Part shown: piece after piece, positions 8,625-16,871 of the stretch
Layout: every line of letters starts with the position of its first letter
Position numbering within the stretch: the first letter of the stretch is position 1
Source: Kiritimatiellia bacterium
GTDB lineage: Bacteria; Verrucomicrobiota; Kiritimatiellia; SLAD01
Direction of reading: 5' to 3'
NCBI GenBank assembly: GCA_007126515.1
Contig: SLBD01000187.1
Span: 1 to 32,175, forward strand
Length of the DNA: 32,175 nucleotides
Notes under the pieces: model-generated
Told to the model about the DNA's origin: nothing
Database searches by the model: none
The model's input: only the letters and a program-made list of their open reading frames with translations
Translations under genes and position numbers: made by a program

Positions 8625-9374
8625 TCAAAGAGTCGGAGATTCTTTGATATACTGACGAAAGACCGACATAATGGATCTTGCCTCCGCGCTTTCAATCCAT
8701 GCGGCCATTTCTACCAGCCCGTCAGGTGTGCCCATATCGAGTAGCGGGGGTTCGCTGGGGCAGGCTTGGAGGCGCTGTTCTGCGGCCCACTGAGGGAACA
8801 AGTCTGTCTCCAATGAACAGAAGGTATCAGGTTTGAGCGTATTGAGGCAGAGTCTGGGTATCCAATAGACCCCGCCATTGATCCAACCTGCTTGGCGTTC
8901 AGCCTTTTCCCTGAAAGCGTGTATGAGGCCGGTACTATCAAATTCCACCGTGCCGAAGCGTCCCGCTGACTCAATTCGTGTGACAGCGATGATCAAGTTC
9001 CAATCTTTGGCATCGTCAGTGGCCAAGCGAGTCATGCGGTGCAGGTCCAGTTGGGGAAGCAGGGTGTCTCCGTTGACAAGCAGGAAGTGGTCATCTCGCA
9101 GAAACGATGAAATGCACGTCAGGGCTCCACCTGTTCCGAGCGGTTGAGGTTCTTCCGATACCGTGATTTGATCCTGCTGTGCGGCCCATTTCTGTATTTG
9201 CTCCGCCATGTGCCCGGCGGCCAAGTGAATATCAGTCACTCCACCCTGACGCAGCCAGTCGACCTGCCATTCGATGAATGGTCGACCTGCGACGGGCACC
9301 AAGGCCTTGGGTCGGTCTGGATATAACGACGCGAGTCGAGTCCCTTTTCCCCCTAGAAGAATCACAGCTTGCAT
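8625..9374 (-). CDS. Sugar-1-phosphate nucleotidyltransferase (HddC/RmlA-like)
   Basis: Makes an NDP-sugar from a sugar-1-phosphate and an NTP for glycan synthesis. The 249-residue protein covers a single Rossmann-like nucleotidyltransferase domain without a C-terminal acyltransferase extension. The nucleotide-binding loop LLGGKGTRL is at 6-14, followed by RPKALVPVAGRPFIEW with the conserved Lys23. PLGTGGAL (79-86) and the metal-binding NGDTL (Asp103) follow. Length and the GRP-FIEW pattern resemble heptose- or mannose-1-phosphate guanylyltransferases more than long RmlA forms, but the base and sugar specificity are not certain. A CGGAGG 7 bases before the ATG supports the start. Downstream is the SOUL gene (4-base gap). 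Upstream is a truncated gene whose tail overlaps its first 13 bases. Confidence 0.88.
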   Translation of the reverse strand: MQAVILLGGKGTRLASLYPDRPKALVPVAGRPFIEWQVDWLRQGGVTDIHLAAGHMAEQIQKWAAQQDQITVSEEPQPLGTGGALTCISSFLRDDHFLLVNGDTLLPQLDLHRMTRLATDDAKDWNLIIAVTRIESAGRFGTVEFDSTGLIHAFREKAERQAGWINGGVYWIPRLCLNTLKPDTFCSLETDLFPQWAAEQRLQACPSEPPLLDMGTPDGLVEMAAWIESAEARSIMSVFRQYIKESPTL

Positions 9375-9496
9375 GTGGGGCCTCCGGTTTCAGGAATGGA
9401 TTGATAGCCTTTGTACTCGGATTCGCATGTCAATCCGGACACATCGCGCATGATGCCGCTGCACATCAGGGTTCCGTATGCGAAGAGGTTGTTCAT
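9362..9496 (-). pseudogene. Remnant of a gamma-glutamylcyclotransferase (AIG2/GGCT-like) gene
   Basis: A 44-codon frame starts MNNLFAYGTLMCSGIMRDVSG and continues to EYKGYQ. The N-terminal FAYGTLM motif and the later KGY match the opening of GGCT/AIG2-like proteins, which usually run beyond 100 residues. The match ends at about residue 32; the remaining 12 codons run through the Shine-Dalgarno region of the nucleotidyltransferase and stop 13 bases inside it. The catalytic Glu region of the family is therefore missing. It begins 12 bases after the nuclease stop. I read it as the 5' stub of a gene whose rest was removed by deletion. Whether the stub is still translated is unknown. Confidence 0.6.
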
Positions 9497-9508
9497 CGCA
9501 GAGGCCGA

Positions 9509-10102
9509 CTACAGATTTCGCCAGATACCGCGGCGCTGTCGTTGCGCTTCCGCTTGGAAAGCTTTATAGGCTTCCTCGCGGGGGTGGGGGGCATCATAGA
9601 CAAATGCGTTGCCGCCCAGCAGGAGGCGTTCACCAATGTCCGTGCCCTGTAATTCAACGTAGCAGAGGAGCCGCCCAAACGCATCCCGAAGGACTTGGCC
9701 TTCTTCAGGGAATATCAAGTTCACCTGTCGATTGAGCAGCCACATTTCTACCGTCCGAGTGGCGACATCGCCGTAGGCCAGCAGGAACTCAGGATCCATG
9801 CTCAAGTATTCCGCTTGAGCGCGTAAGCCCCTCGTGCGGCGTGTTTCGGGGGCATCAATGCCGAGGATACGGACACGCTCTTCGTTACCCTGCCACTGAA
9901 CAACAATCGTATCGCCATCAATGACGCGTGTGCACAGGGCCAATGACCAGCTGTCTTCATCTGTGTACGGTTGAATGGCCGGACGTCCGATCTTGACTCC
10001 AAGAATCAGACCGCCAACAAAGAGAATCAGACACAGAAGAGTCCAGATGGTATGCACCCGGACTGCATGCGACTGTCCTAATTTATATAGCCATGTTCCC
10101 AC
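9509..10102 (-). CDS. Membrane-anchored thermonuclease (SNase) family protein
   Basis: A staphylococcal-nuclease-like endonuclease of 197 residues, expected to cut nucleic acids with Ca2+ outside the cytoplasm. One membrane helix lies at about residues 18-38, followed by the OB-fold nuclease domain. RVIDGDTIVV (59-68) carries a calcium-binding Asp. VRILGIDAPE (77-86) carries equivalents of nuclease Arg35, Asp40 and Glu43. DAFGRLLCYV (140-149) carries the Arg87 equivalent. All key residues are therefore present and the enzyme should be active. The helix has no clear signal-peptidase site, so it probably serves as an anchor. The gene diverges from hemB over 72 bases and leads a minus-strand set with the GGCT remnant, the nucleotidyltransferase and the SOUL gene. 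Confidence 0.88.
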   Translation of the reverse strand: MGTWLYKLGQSHAVRVHTIWTLLCLILFVGGLILGVKIGRPAIQPYTDEDSWSLALCTRVIDGDTIVVQWQGNEERVRILGIDAPETRRTRGLRAQAEYLSMDPEFLLAYGDVATRTVEMWLLNRQVNLIFPEEGQVLRDAFGRLLCYVELQGTDIGERLLLGGNAFVYDAPHPREEAYKAFQAEAQRQRRGIWRNL

Positions 10103-10109
10103 TCACACC

Positions 10110-10137
10110 TCGACAACAACAGGTAAGTTGCTAGTAT
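10110..10137 (+). promoter_or_regulatory. Candidate sigma70-like promoter for hemB
   Basis: TCGACA (10110-10115) and TAGTAT (10132-10137) are 16 bases apart, about 38 bases before the hemB GTG. The -35 matches the consensus at 5 of 6 positions and the -10 at 4 of 6, so this is a plausible but not strong call. Confidence 0.35.
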
Positions 10138-10174
10138 CTGCACAGATGCCAACGATATTACAAGGAGAGCCCCC

Positions 10175-11209
10175 GTGCCAAGTCCGATTCACTGTACCTC
10201 CAGTCAACTCGATTTGCTAAAGAGACCGCGGCGCAATCGGCGGACGGAAGCAACGCGGGCTTTAGTACAGGAGACGCATGTTTCCGTTGATGATTTGATT
10301 CAACCTTTGTTTGTAGTGGATGGAGAGGGACCGGTTGAATCGGTTCAGAGTATGCCCGGCGTGATGCGTTATCCAATCCCGGCATTGCTCAATCGCTGCA
10401 ATGAAATCATCGAGCTCGGTATTCGTGCGGTGGCCTTGTTTCCGAATTTCGGCCCCGGGTGCAAAGATGAGGTCGGTTCTCACGCGTTGGTGCCGGACCA
10501 ACTGCTCTTGAGGGCAGTTCGTGCCGTAAAAGAGGCGTTCCCGGATCTCTTGGTGATTACGGATGTGGCTCTGGATCCATATACTTCGCATGGCCATGAC
10601 GGTGTCTTGTCAGCCGATGGGCGCTCGGTGGATAATGATGCGAGCGTAGAGAAGCTGGCCCAGTTGGCGGTGCTGGAAGCGGAAGCGGGTGCGGACTGGG
10701 TTGCTCCGTCCGACATGATGGATGGTCGGGTCCTGGCCATTCGACGAGCGTTGGATGAGGCGGGATACACGGAAACGGCAATCCTTTCGTATGCCGCCAA
10801 GTTTGCATCCTCTTTTTATGGCCCGTTCCGGGAGGCTGTAGGCAGCCTGCAGGCAGCGGGGACAGCCCATCTCGACAAGCGCACCTACCAGATGAATTCG
10901 GCTAATCCGCGTGAAGCGTTGCGCGATGCGTTGCTGGATGAGGAAGAAGGGGCCGACCTGTTGATGGTCAAGCCTGCGGGGCCGTATTTGGATATCCTCT
11001 ATCAGCTCCGCCAACAGACGCGGTTGCCTGTGGCGGCTTATCAGGTTTCCGGAGAATATGCGCAGATTCACGCTGCGGCGCAGATGGGGTGGCTGGACCT
11101 CAAGAAGACTCGGGATGAAACGTTATTGTCGATCAAACGAGCGGGTGCGGATACGATTCTCACCTATTTCGCTGCGGATTGGGCTGCCGATGCCATTGCC
11201 CGTACCTAG
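10175..11209 (+). CDS. hemB: Porphobilinogen synthase (delta-aminolevulinic acid dehydratase), Cys-less metal-site type
   Basis: Condenses two 5-aminolevulinate molecules to porphobilinogen in tetrapyrrole synthesis. It has 344 residues and starts at a GTG with AAGGAGAG 5 bases upstream. The two Schiff-base lysines are visible as LSYAAKFASSFYGPFR (Lys209) and LLMVKPAGP (Lys266). The metal-site segment reads DVALDPYTSHGHDG (130-143). Ala132, Asp134 and Asp142 stand where zinc-dependent enzymes carry three cysteines. By family knowledge this marks a Mg2+-dependent (Pseudomonas-like) rather than zinc enzyme. PFRE and YQMNSANPREALR are also conserved. The next gene, comF, begins inside its last 20 bases, so hemB probably leads the hemB-to-murC transcription unit. 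Confidence 0.97.
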   Translation: MPSPIHCTSSQLDLLKRPRRNRRTEATRALVQETHVSVDDLIQPLFVVDGEGPVESVQSMPGVMRYPIPALLNRCNEIIELGIRAVALFPNFGPGCKDEVGSHALVPDQLLLRAVRAVKEAFPDLLVITDVALDPYTSHGHDGVLSADGRSVDNDASVEKLAQLAVLEAEAGADWVAPSDMMDGRVLAIRRALDEAGYTETAILSYAAKFASSFYGPFREAVGSLQAAGTAHLDKRTYQMNSANPREALRDALLDEEEGADLLMVKPAGPYLDILYQLRQQTRLPVAAYQVSGEYAQIHAAAQMGWLDLKKTRDETLLSIKRAGADTILTYFAADWAADAIART

Positions 11210-11927
11210 AGTTGCCAAGTTGGCAGGGGCTGCGGCGTTGGACTTGCTGTTCCCGCGTCAGTGTCATGGATGCGGCGCGAAGCCTGAGGAGGAACGGTTT
11301 CTCTGTTGGGAGTGCCGGGCGGATGCCGACTTTATTGGAGCACCTTATTGCTCGCAGTGCGGGGATCCGGTTCCTGGACACATCGATCACGAGTATCTGT
11401 GTTCATTTTGTTCACGGCACAAGCCTGCATTCGATCTGGCTCGCTCGGCTGTCCGCTATCGAGGTCTCGTGGGCGAAGCGATTCGAAATATTAAATATGG
11501 TTGTGCGACTTGGTTGATTCCTGACTTGGTGGACTTGCTGGAAGCCTGTATGGCGACCCATTACGACTTGTTGCCTGTAGATGCCGTCTGTTACGTTCCG
11601 TTATATCCTGTTCGGGAACGAGCGAGGGGATTCAATCAAGCTCAGTGGTTGGCGACCGAATTGGTGGCGCGGCGGAAACTGCCGCGGCCGCGCCCATTCT
11701 TGCGACGCATCAAGGATACGGGAACGCAAACACGTTTGACAGCCTCTCAGCGGATGGCTAACGTTACGGGAGTGTTTGAGGTAAATCGATCTCACGCGAT
11801 AAGAGGGCAGCGACTGTTGTTGGTTGATGATGTAATGACGACCGGGGCAACCGTGAATGAATGTGCTCGAGTGTTGAAGCGGGCCGGCGCAGCCAGTGTT
11901 CACGTGATTACAGTTGCGCGGGGATAA
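11190..11927 (+). CDS. comF: ComF-family phosphoribosyltransferase-like protein
   Basis: A 245-residue ComF/GntX-like protein. In naturally competent bacteria ComF is needed for DNA uptake; elsewhere its role is unclear. The N-terminal part has four cysteine pairs (CHGC 25-28, CWEC 39-42, CSQC 54-57, CSFC 71-74), enough for two zinc sites. The C-terminal part is a PRTase domain with RARGFNQAQWLA (about 144-155) and the PRPP-binding loop LLLVDDVMTTGAT (209-221). I start at the ATG at 11190, which overlaps the hemB end by 20 bases. The frame remains open back to 11058, but that extension is antisense-like coding of hemB sequence and has no family match. No other competence gene is in the window. 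Confidence 0.9.
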   Translation: MPLPVPRVAKLAGAAALDLLFPRQCHGCGAKPEEERFLCWECRADADFIGAPYCSQCGDPVPGHIDHEYLCSFCSRHKPAFDLARSAVRYRGLVGEAIRNIKYGCATWLIPDLVDLLEACMATHYDLLPVDAVCYVPLYPVRERARGFNQAQWLATELVARRKLPRPRPFLRRIKDTGTQTRLTASQRMANVTGVFEVNRSHAIRGQRLLLVDDVMTTGATVNECARVLKRAGAASVHVITVARG

Positions 11928-11982
11928 AAAAGAAAATTTGTCGGCGGACTTGGTTCGAGATCGGGAATCAGGAGTTTTTGAG

Positions 11983-12843
11983 ATGCCATTATTTAGACGA
12001 AAGAATTACGCGACAGTCAAAGTCCGGAAGCGGGAGATCCCGGACGGTCTGTGGCTGAAGTGTCCATCCTGCAATGAGATTATCTTTAAGCAGGAGCTGG
12101 AAGCGAATAGTAAGGTCTGCCCCAAGTGCGGGTTCCACTTCCAGATGAATCGCATCGAACGCCGCGATCTCCTGATTGAGCCGGGGACGTTTGAGGAATG
12201 GGATGAAGAGCTCTTCAGCGTCGATACGTTGAATTTTACGGGGGTTGCTTCGTACGAGTCGAAACTCTCCGGCAACATGAAGAAAACCGGGTATCGTGAC
12301 GCAATCCTAACAGGGCGAGGGCGTATGGGGCACCTGGACGTTGCTCTGGGGATCATGGATTTCAGTTTTCTTGGTGCCAGCATGGGGGCCGTGGTCGGAG
12401 AGCGGATCACGCGCGTGATCGAAAAGGGGACCGAACAGAGGTTACCGGTGATTGTCAGTTGTGCTTCTGGTGGGGCCCGGATGTATGAAGGTCTATATAG
12501 TCTCATGCAAATGGCCAAAACCAGCGCGGCCTTGGCACGACATGCCGAAGCCGGATTGCCCTATATCGCTTTGTTGACGCATCCGACGATGGCCGGGGTC
12601 ATGGCCAGTTTTGCTACGTTGGGCGATGTGATCATTGCTGAGCCAGGGGCATTGATCGGTTTTGCGGGTCCCCGTGTCATTAAAGAAACCACACAGCAGG
12701 ATTTGCCACCCGGCTTTCAAAAATCGGAATTCCTGCTGGATCATGGTTTGGTTGATCAAGTTGTGCATCGTCTGCAGTTGAAGCAGACGCTCATCCAACT
12801 GATCGATTACATGTCGGTTCGACCCGCTGTTGTCGGGGAATAA
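11983..12843 (+). CDS. accD: Acetyl-CoA carboxylase carboxyltransferase subunit beta
   Basis: Beta subunit of the carboxyltransferase that moves CO2 from biotin to acetyl-CoA, giving malonyl-CoA for fatty-acid synthesis; works with AccA, not seen here. The 286-residue length is typical. The N-terminal C4 zinc ribbon is complete (Cys27, Cys30, Cys46, Cys49), and the crotonase-like core carries SCASGGARMYEG, LTHPTMAGVMASFA and GFAGPRVI. The ATG at 11983 has AGGAG 8 bases upstream; the frame also opens at a TTG at 11914 inside comF, but that would add 23 residues before the usual MPLFRRK start. folC follows after 6 bases, a pairing seen in many bacteria (accD-folC). Confidence 0.97.
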   Translation: MPLFRRKNYATVKVRKREIPDGLWLKCPSCNEIIFKQELEANSKVCPKCGFHFQMNRIERRDLLIEPGTFEEWDEELFSVDTLNFTGVASYESKLSGNMKKTGYRDAILTGRGRMGHLDVALGIMDFSFLGASMGAVVGERITRVIEKGTEQRLPVIVSCASGGARMYEGLYSLMQMAKTSAALARHAEAGLPYIALLTHPTMAGVMASFATLGDVIIAEPGALIGFAGPRVIKETTQQDLPPGFQKSEFLLDHGLVDQVVHRLQLKQTLIQLIDYMSVRPAVVGE

Positions 12844-12849
12844 CTGCAC

Positions 12850-14262
12850 GTGAGCCAAAACTGTACCGCTGCGTTGTCGGCCGCGCTGGATCGATTATTT
12901 TCCCGAACGGCGCATGGAATCCGTCCTGGACTCGATATCATCTCTGCTTTGCTGGCTGAACTTGGTCATCCGGAACAGAAGATTCCTTGCATTCATGTTG
13001 CTGGAACAAATGGCAAGGGATCGGTGTGTGCCATGCTTCATTCCGTCTTGTTAGCCGCAGGCTATCGCTCTGCCTGTTATACCTCGCCGCATTTGCTGCG
13101 CTTCCACGAACGCTTTCAGATGGGCAGCGAGCCTGTTGGAGATGACGATCTGGCCCAGTGGCTCGACCGCGTTGAAGAGACTGCGGCAACGCTGACCGAA
13201 CGGGATGGCTTGCGACCTGCGACGTTCTTTGAATGTGCCACGGCGATGGCGTATGGGCTGTTTCAACAACACAGAGTTGAGTGGGCGATACTGGAAACAG
13301 GGCTGGGAGGTCGATGGGATGCAACCAATACAGGGCGCACGGCCTTGTCAGTGATTACTCGGATTGATATGGATCACATGAACTTTCTTGGCGATCGACT
13401 GGTGGACATCGCTCATGAAAAGGCTGGCATCATCAAGCCATGTATTCCAGTCGTGTCAGGACCACAGCACCCAGAGGTTGCCGAGGTGCTTGAACAAACG
13501 GCTCGCGACCAAAAAGCGCCGATGATTTGGGCCGATCAAGTCGCGCGCTTGGATCGTGTGCAACAGCATTGGGAGGGGCAAAAAATTCGGATTGATACAG
13601 ATCAGCGAAGCTGTGGAACGTGCCTGCTGCCGCTGACTGGAAAACATCAACTGGAAAATGCAGCGATTGCTGTCGCCGCGTTGGAGACGATGGAGGCGAT
13701 AGGGTACATCCAGCTGAATGAAGAGGCGATTCGAGAGGGACTCTCTGCGACACGCTGGCCCGCCCGATGCCAATGCATTGCTGATGATCCCGTGACCATC
13801 GTAGATGTGGCGCACAACCCAGATGGAGCCCGTGCCTTGATTCATGCCTTAAATGAATTGGGTGGGAAAAAGATTCCGGTGGGGTTTGTAACGGGCTTCT
13901 TGGCGGACAAGGATGTATCGGGCTGTATTCGGGCCTTGGCCCCGCGTGCGTCTCATTTCTGGGCTGTTGGCATTCACAATCATCGGGCCATGCCCGCACC
14001 CCAATTGGCCGAATTGATCGCGTCGACAGGAAGGCCGGTCGTGGTCGCTGATCTAGGGGAGGCGTTGGATGCAGCTCGAGCATGGGCAAAGGCCAATGGT
14101 GGCTTGGTCTGCATTGCTGGGTCACTGTACCTGGCGGGTGAAGTATTGGAAATTCTGGAGCGTTCCGGTAGTCTGCCGACGATTGATGATTCTATTGTGA
14201 GCGGGAAGCGGCTCGGCGGGTCGCCTCGCCCTACCCACAGCAAACACACCCAAGGAAGGTAG
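12850..14262 (+). CDS. folC: Bifunctional folylpolyglutamate/dihydrofolate synthase, C-terminus extended by a repeat
   Basis: Adds glutamate to dihydropteroate and to folates. It has 470 residues and starts at a GTG, with GGGGAA 9 bases before it. Visible motifs are the ATP loop HVAGTNGKGSV (49-59), YTSPHLLRFHERF, ETGLGGRWDATN, the Mur-ligase-like DMDHMNFLGD with HEKAGIIK, and DVAHNPDGARAL in the C-terminal domain. The last 18 or so codons (from 14209) are translated from a hairpin repeat, and the stop codon lies in the right arm. The natural end of the enzyme is probably near GEVLEILERSG. The tail GGSPRPTHSKHTQGR should be disordered and dispensable. It sits in the accD-folC-murG-murC run. 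Confidence 0.95.
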   Translation: MSQNCTAALSAALDRLFSRTAHGIRPGLDIISALLAELGHPEQKIPCIHVAGTNGKGSVCAMLHSVLLAAGYRSACYTSPHLLRFHERFQMGSEPVGDDDLAQWLDRVEETAATLTERDGLRPATFFECATAMAYGLFQQHRVEWAILETGLGGRWDATNTGRTALSVITRIDMDHMNFLGDRLVDIAHEKAGIIKPCIPVVSGPQHPEVAEVLEQTARDQKAPMIWADQVARLDRVQQHWEGQKIRIDTDQRSCGTCLLPLTGKHQLENAAIAVAALETMEAIGYIQLNEEAIREGLSATRWPARCQCIADDPVTIVDVAHNPDGARALIHALNELGGKKIPVGFVTGFLADKDVSGCIRALAPRASHFWAVGIHNHRAMPAPQLAELIASTGRPVVVADLGEALDAARAWAKANGGLVCIAGSLYLAGEVLEILERSGSLPTIDDSIVSGKRLGGSPRPTHSKHTQGR

Positions 14263-14284
14263 GGCGAGCTCACCGAGCGAGCCG
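14209..14284 (+). repeat. Dispersed hairpin repeat, copy 2, overlapping the folC stop
   Basis: The left arm (14209-14236) contains GCCTCGCCCTACCC and the right arm (14258-14284) contains GGTAGGGCGAGCTC followed by CGAGCGAGCCG. A 21-base spacer separates them. CTCGCCCTACC pairs exactly with GGTAGGGCGAG, which could form a stem in RNA or DNA. The same pair of arms in the same order is found inverted at 6575-6658. Located between folC and murG, the stem might attenuate or stabilise the transcript; this is inference. Confidence 0.8.
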
Positions 14285-14318
14285 TTTGTAATCCAAATTA
14301 CTTCAGAGAAACCGACGA

Positions 14319-15458
14319 ATGGCCGACAAGCACCATAGCAAGAATCCCAATCGGCACTTTCACGTCGCAGTCGCATGTGGAGGAACCGGTGGCCATGTCA
14401 TGCCTGGACTCGCCACTGCCCAGGCCTTGCAGCAACGGGGCCACACCGTCACACTATGGTTGACTGGGAAACCGGTTGAGGATCAATCGATTGCCGACTG
14501 GTCGGGTGGCATCATCCGGGTTCCGGCTCGCGGTTTCCCAACGCGCCCTTCGCCGTCAGGTTTGATGGCTGCTTGGAAATTGCATCGGGCGGTGAATGTG
14601 TGCCGTCAGAAGATGCTGGAATCGTCGCCGGACGTGTTGTTGGCGATGGGCAGTTATGCGTCGGCAGGCCCCGTGATGGCCGCACGGAAGATTGGCATTC
14701 CCTATGTCTTGCATGAAGCCAATGTTTTGCCCGGTCGGGCCATTCGGTTCTTGGCTCGACGCGCTGCCACTGTGGCGTGCCACTTTGATGCCAGCCGCTA
14801 CTATTTACCCCGCCGTTGCACGATCAAGGTCACGGGTATGCCATTACGTTCCTCGTTGACGATGCCCGCACCCGAACCGCTGGCACATCACTTCCCGGGT
14901 GCCGCCCGGACAATATTAATTATGGGGGGCAGCCGCGGCGCCCGAGCCTTGAACGAGTCGGCGACGGAAGCGATAGGCAATCTGGCCGCTCGCGGCTTTT
15001 CGGTGCGTGTATTGCACCTGACGGGGAGTGAAGATGTCGAATGGGTACGCGAGCGGTATGCTGATGCGGCTGTTCCTGCATGGGTCGAACCGTTTCATAA
15101 TCAGATGCAAGAATTATATGCGCTGGCGGACATGGCGATCTGTCGGGCGGGGGCCTCAACCTGTGCCGAGTTAGCGCATTTTGGCGTGCCTGCGTTAATG
15201 GTGCCGTATCCGTATGCGGCCAATGATCATCAAACGGTGAATGCGAGGGTGCTCGAGAAACAGGGGGCCGCGGATGTAGTGGCGGAATCCAGCCTGAGCG
15301 TGCCTTGGCTGGTCGATTATTTAGAAGAGATGATTCAGAACCCCGAGCGTCTGGATCGGATGCGGACAGCTTTGCGCGATGCGTTGCCATCTGACGGAGC
15401 CAATGCGCTTGCTGATCTTGTTTTGTCCGTCGCCACCGCAAGGGAGTTGGACGAGTGA
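14319..15458 (+). CDS. murG: UDP-N-acetylglucosamine--MurNAc-pentapeptide-lipid GlcNAc transferase
   Basis: Makes lipid II from lipid I on the inner face of the cytoplasmic membrane in peptidoglycan synthesis. It has 379 residues, slightly longer than E. coli MurG (355), because of a polar N-terminal extension of about 13 residues. The glycine loop CGGTGGHVMPG is at 20-30. MGSYASAGPVMAA and the second glycine loop MGGSRGARALN follow. The donor-binding segment RAGASTCAELAHFGVPALMVPYPYAANDHQ is complete in family order. There is no strong Shine-Dalgarno, so the start at 14319 is likely but not proven. The 56 bases before it hold the end of the hairpin repeat. The murC start overlaps its stop by 4 bases. 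Confidence 0.96.
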   Translation: MADKHHSKNPNRHFHVAVACGGTGGHVMPGLATAQALQQRGHTVTLWLTGKPVEDQSIADWSGGIIRVPARGFPTRPSPSGLMAAWKLHRAVNVCRQKMLESSPDVLLAMGSYASAGPVMAARKIGIPYVLHEANVLPGRAIRFLARRAATVACHFDASRYYLPRRCTIKVTGMPLRSSLTMPAPEPLAHHFPGAARTILIMGGSRGARALNESATEAIGNLAARGFSVRVLHLTGSEDVEWVRERYADAAVPAWVEPFHNQMQELYALADMAICRAGASTCAELAHFGVPALMVPYPYAANDHQTVNARVLEKQGAADVVAESSLSVPWLVDYLEEMIQNPERLDRMRTALRDALPSDGANALADLVLSVATARELDE

Positions 15459-16867
15459 GTCGTTCTGTGACTCGTACCTTGGTAGATTGCCTGGCCCAAC
15501 CGAGTCGGACTCGCGTTCATTGCATGGGCATCGGGGGCGTGGGTATGGCTGGCTTGGCGGCCTTGTTAAGTCACCGCGGCTTCGCGGTCGATGGCTGTGA
15601 TCTAGGGAAAAATCCATTGACTGATCGGTTGGAGAAAATGGGGATTCCTGTCGCCCATGAACATAGTGTTGGTCACCTTGACCCGGCCCCCGATTTGATT
15701 GTTCGCAGTACGGCTGTACCGGAATCGCATCCAGAACTCGTTGCGGCGCGCCGACTCGGAATCCCTGTCTGGAGGCGAGGGGAAGTCTTTCCCGCATTGC
15801 TGCGAGATCTCCGCACCGTTGCCATCAGCGGCACCCATGGGAAGACGACCTCAACTGCAATGACTGCTCACGCGTTACGCTGTGCAGTCTTGAATCCCGG
15901 TTTTTTTGTGGGCGGCGAATGGGAAGAGTCCGGTCTGGTGTTTCAGCCGGGTGATGGATCTGTGACGGTGGTTGAAGCCGATGAGAGCGATGGCACCTTG
16001 GCGAATTATCATCCTGATATATCCGTGATCACGGGAATCGATTTCGATCACATGGAACATTTCCGGGATGCGAGTGAATTCGAATCTGTGTTCGAGCAAT
16101 TCGTGCGTCAGACCCAGGATCAGGTCATCTATTGTATGGATGACACGCGTGTTCATCGTCTGGTTTGTGCATCGGGTTGTCCGTCCATTCCCTATGGATG
16201 TAGTGATGCATGTCAGATGCGGGCAACGGATCTGCAACCGTTCCAAGACGATCTCGGACGATTTGGCACACAAGCTCGGATATTTTGGCACGGCGAAGAG
16301 ATTGGCCGATTGCGGTTACCTCTTCCCGGCCGCCACAACATCGTTAATGCGTTGGCGGCGCTGAGCGTGTCGCATGTAATTGGGCAAGATCTGCATGAGT
16401 CCGTTCGGAGACTCGAGTCATTTCAGCCGGTGCGAAGAAGGCTGGATCGGGTGGGGGAAGTGAATGGGGCACTCGTGTATAGCGACTATGCCCATCATCC
16501 GACTGAGATCCGTTGTTTAGTTGAGGCTGTCCGCTCAATGACACGTGGACGGATCGTCGCAGTCTTTCAACCACACCGCTACACTCGGACGCGTATGTTG
16601 GGAGCCGAATTCCCCGCTGCATTTAAAGGAGTGGATCAGGTGGTGCTAGCCCCCGTGTATGCCGCTTCCGAAGAGCCGCTGGAGGGGGGAACGACAGACG
16701 ATCTCGCCGAACATTTTGCGGCGGTCCAGTGTGTGCCGTACACAGTGACATCGGATTTGGATGAAGCATGGCAATATGCTGTAGAAGATGTTCGGGCAGG
16801 AGATATTCTGCTTTTGGTTGGAGCGGGTGACATTGATCGCCTCGGCGCGAGCTGCTCAAGGAAGTAA
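15455..16867 (+). CDS. murC: UDP-N-acetylmuramate--L-alanine ligase
   Basis: ATP-dependent cytosolic ligase adding L-alanine to UDP-MurNAc, the first step of the stem peptide. It has 470 residues, a normal length. The N-terminal UDP-binding loop CMGIGGVGMAGLA is at 23-35, the ATP loop ISGTHGKTTST at 124-134, EADESDGTL follows, and DYAHHPTEI opens the C-terminal domain. The GTG start shares the GTGA overlap with the murG stop, which points to translational coupling. murG-murC is the order of the classic dcw cluster, but murB, ddl and ftsQ do not follow; instead the next gene is convergent and only 4 bases away. A weak GAAGT/ACTTC dyad at the stop is too short to call a terminator. Confidence 0.97.
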   Translation: MSRSVTRTLVDCLAQPSRTRVHCMGIGGVGMAGLAALLSHRGFAVDGCDLGKNPLTDRLEKMGIPVAHEHSVGHLDPAPDLIVRSTAVPESHPELVAARRLGIPVWRRGEVFPALLRDLRTVAISGTHGKTTSTAMTAHALRCAVLNPGFFVGGEWEESGLVFQPGDGSVTVVEADESDGTLANYHPDISVITGIDFDHMEHFRDASEFESVFEQFVRQTQDQVIYCMDDTRVHRLVCASGCPSIPYGCSDACQMRATDLQPFQDDLGRFGTQARIFWHGEEIGRLRLPLPGRHNIVNALAALSVSHVIGQDLHESVRRLESFQPVRRRLDRVGEVNGALVYSDYAHHPTEIRCLVEAVRSMTRGRIVAVFQPHRYTRTRMLGAEFPAAFKGVDQVVLAPVYAASEEPLEGGTTDDLAEHFAAVQCVPYTVTSDLDEAWQYAVEDVRAGDILLLVGAGDIDRLGASCSRK

Positions 16868-16871
16868 AACT

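Noticed and set aside
11914-11982. TTG start extending AccD by 23 residues into comF
   Set aside because: The ATG at 11983 has a good AGGAG and gives the usual AccD N-terminus.
14319-16867. A complete dcw cell-division cluster
   Set aside because: Just murG and murC are present; no ftsW, murB, ddl, ftsQ, ftsA or ftsZ flanks them.
16859-16871. GAAGT/ACTTC dyad at the murC/MauE-DoxX convergent junction as a terminator
   Set aside because: The stem is only 5 base pairs and no U-run follows on either strand.
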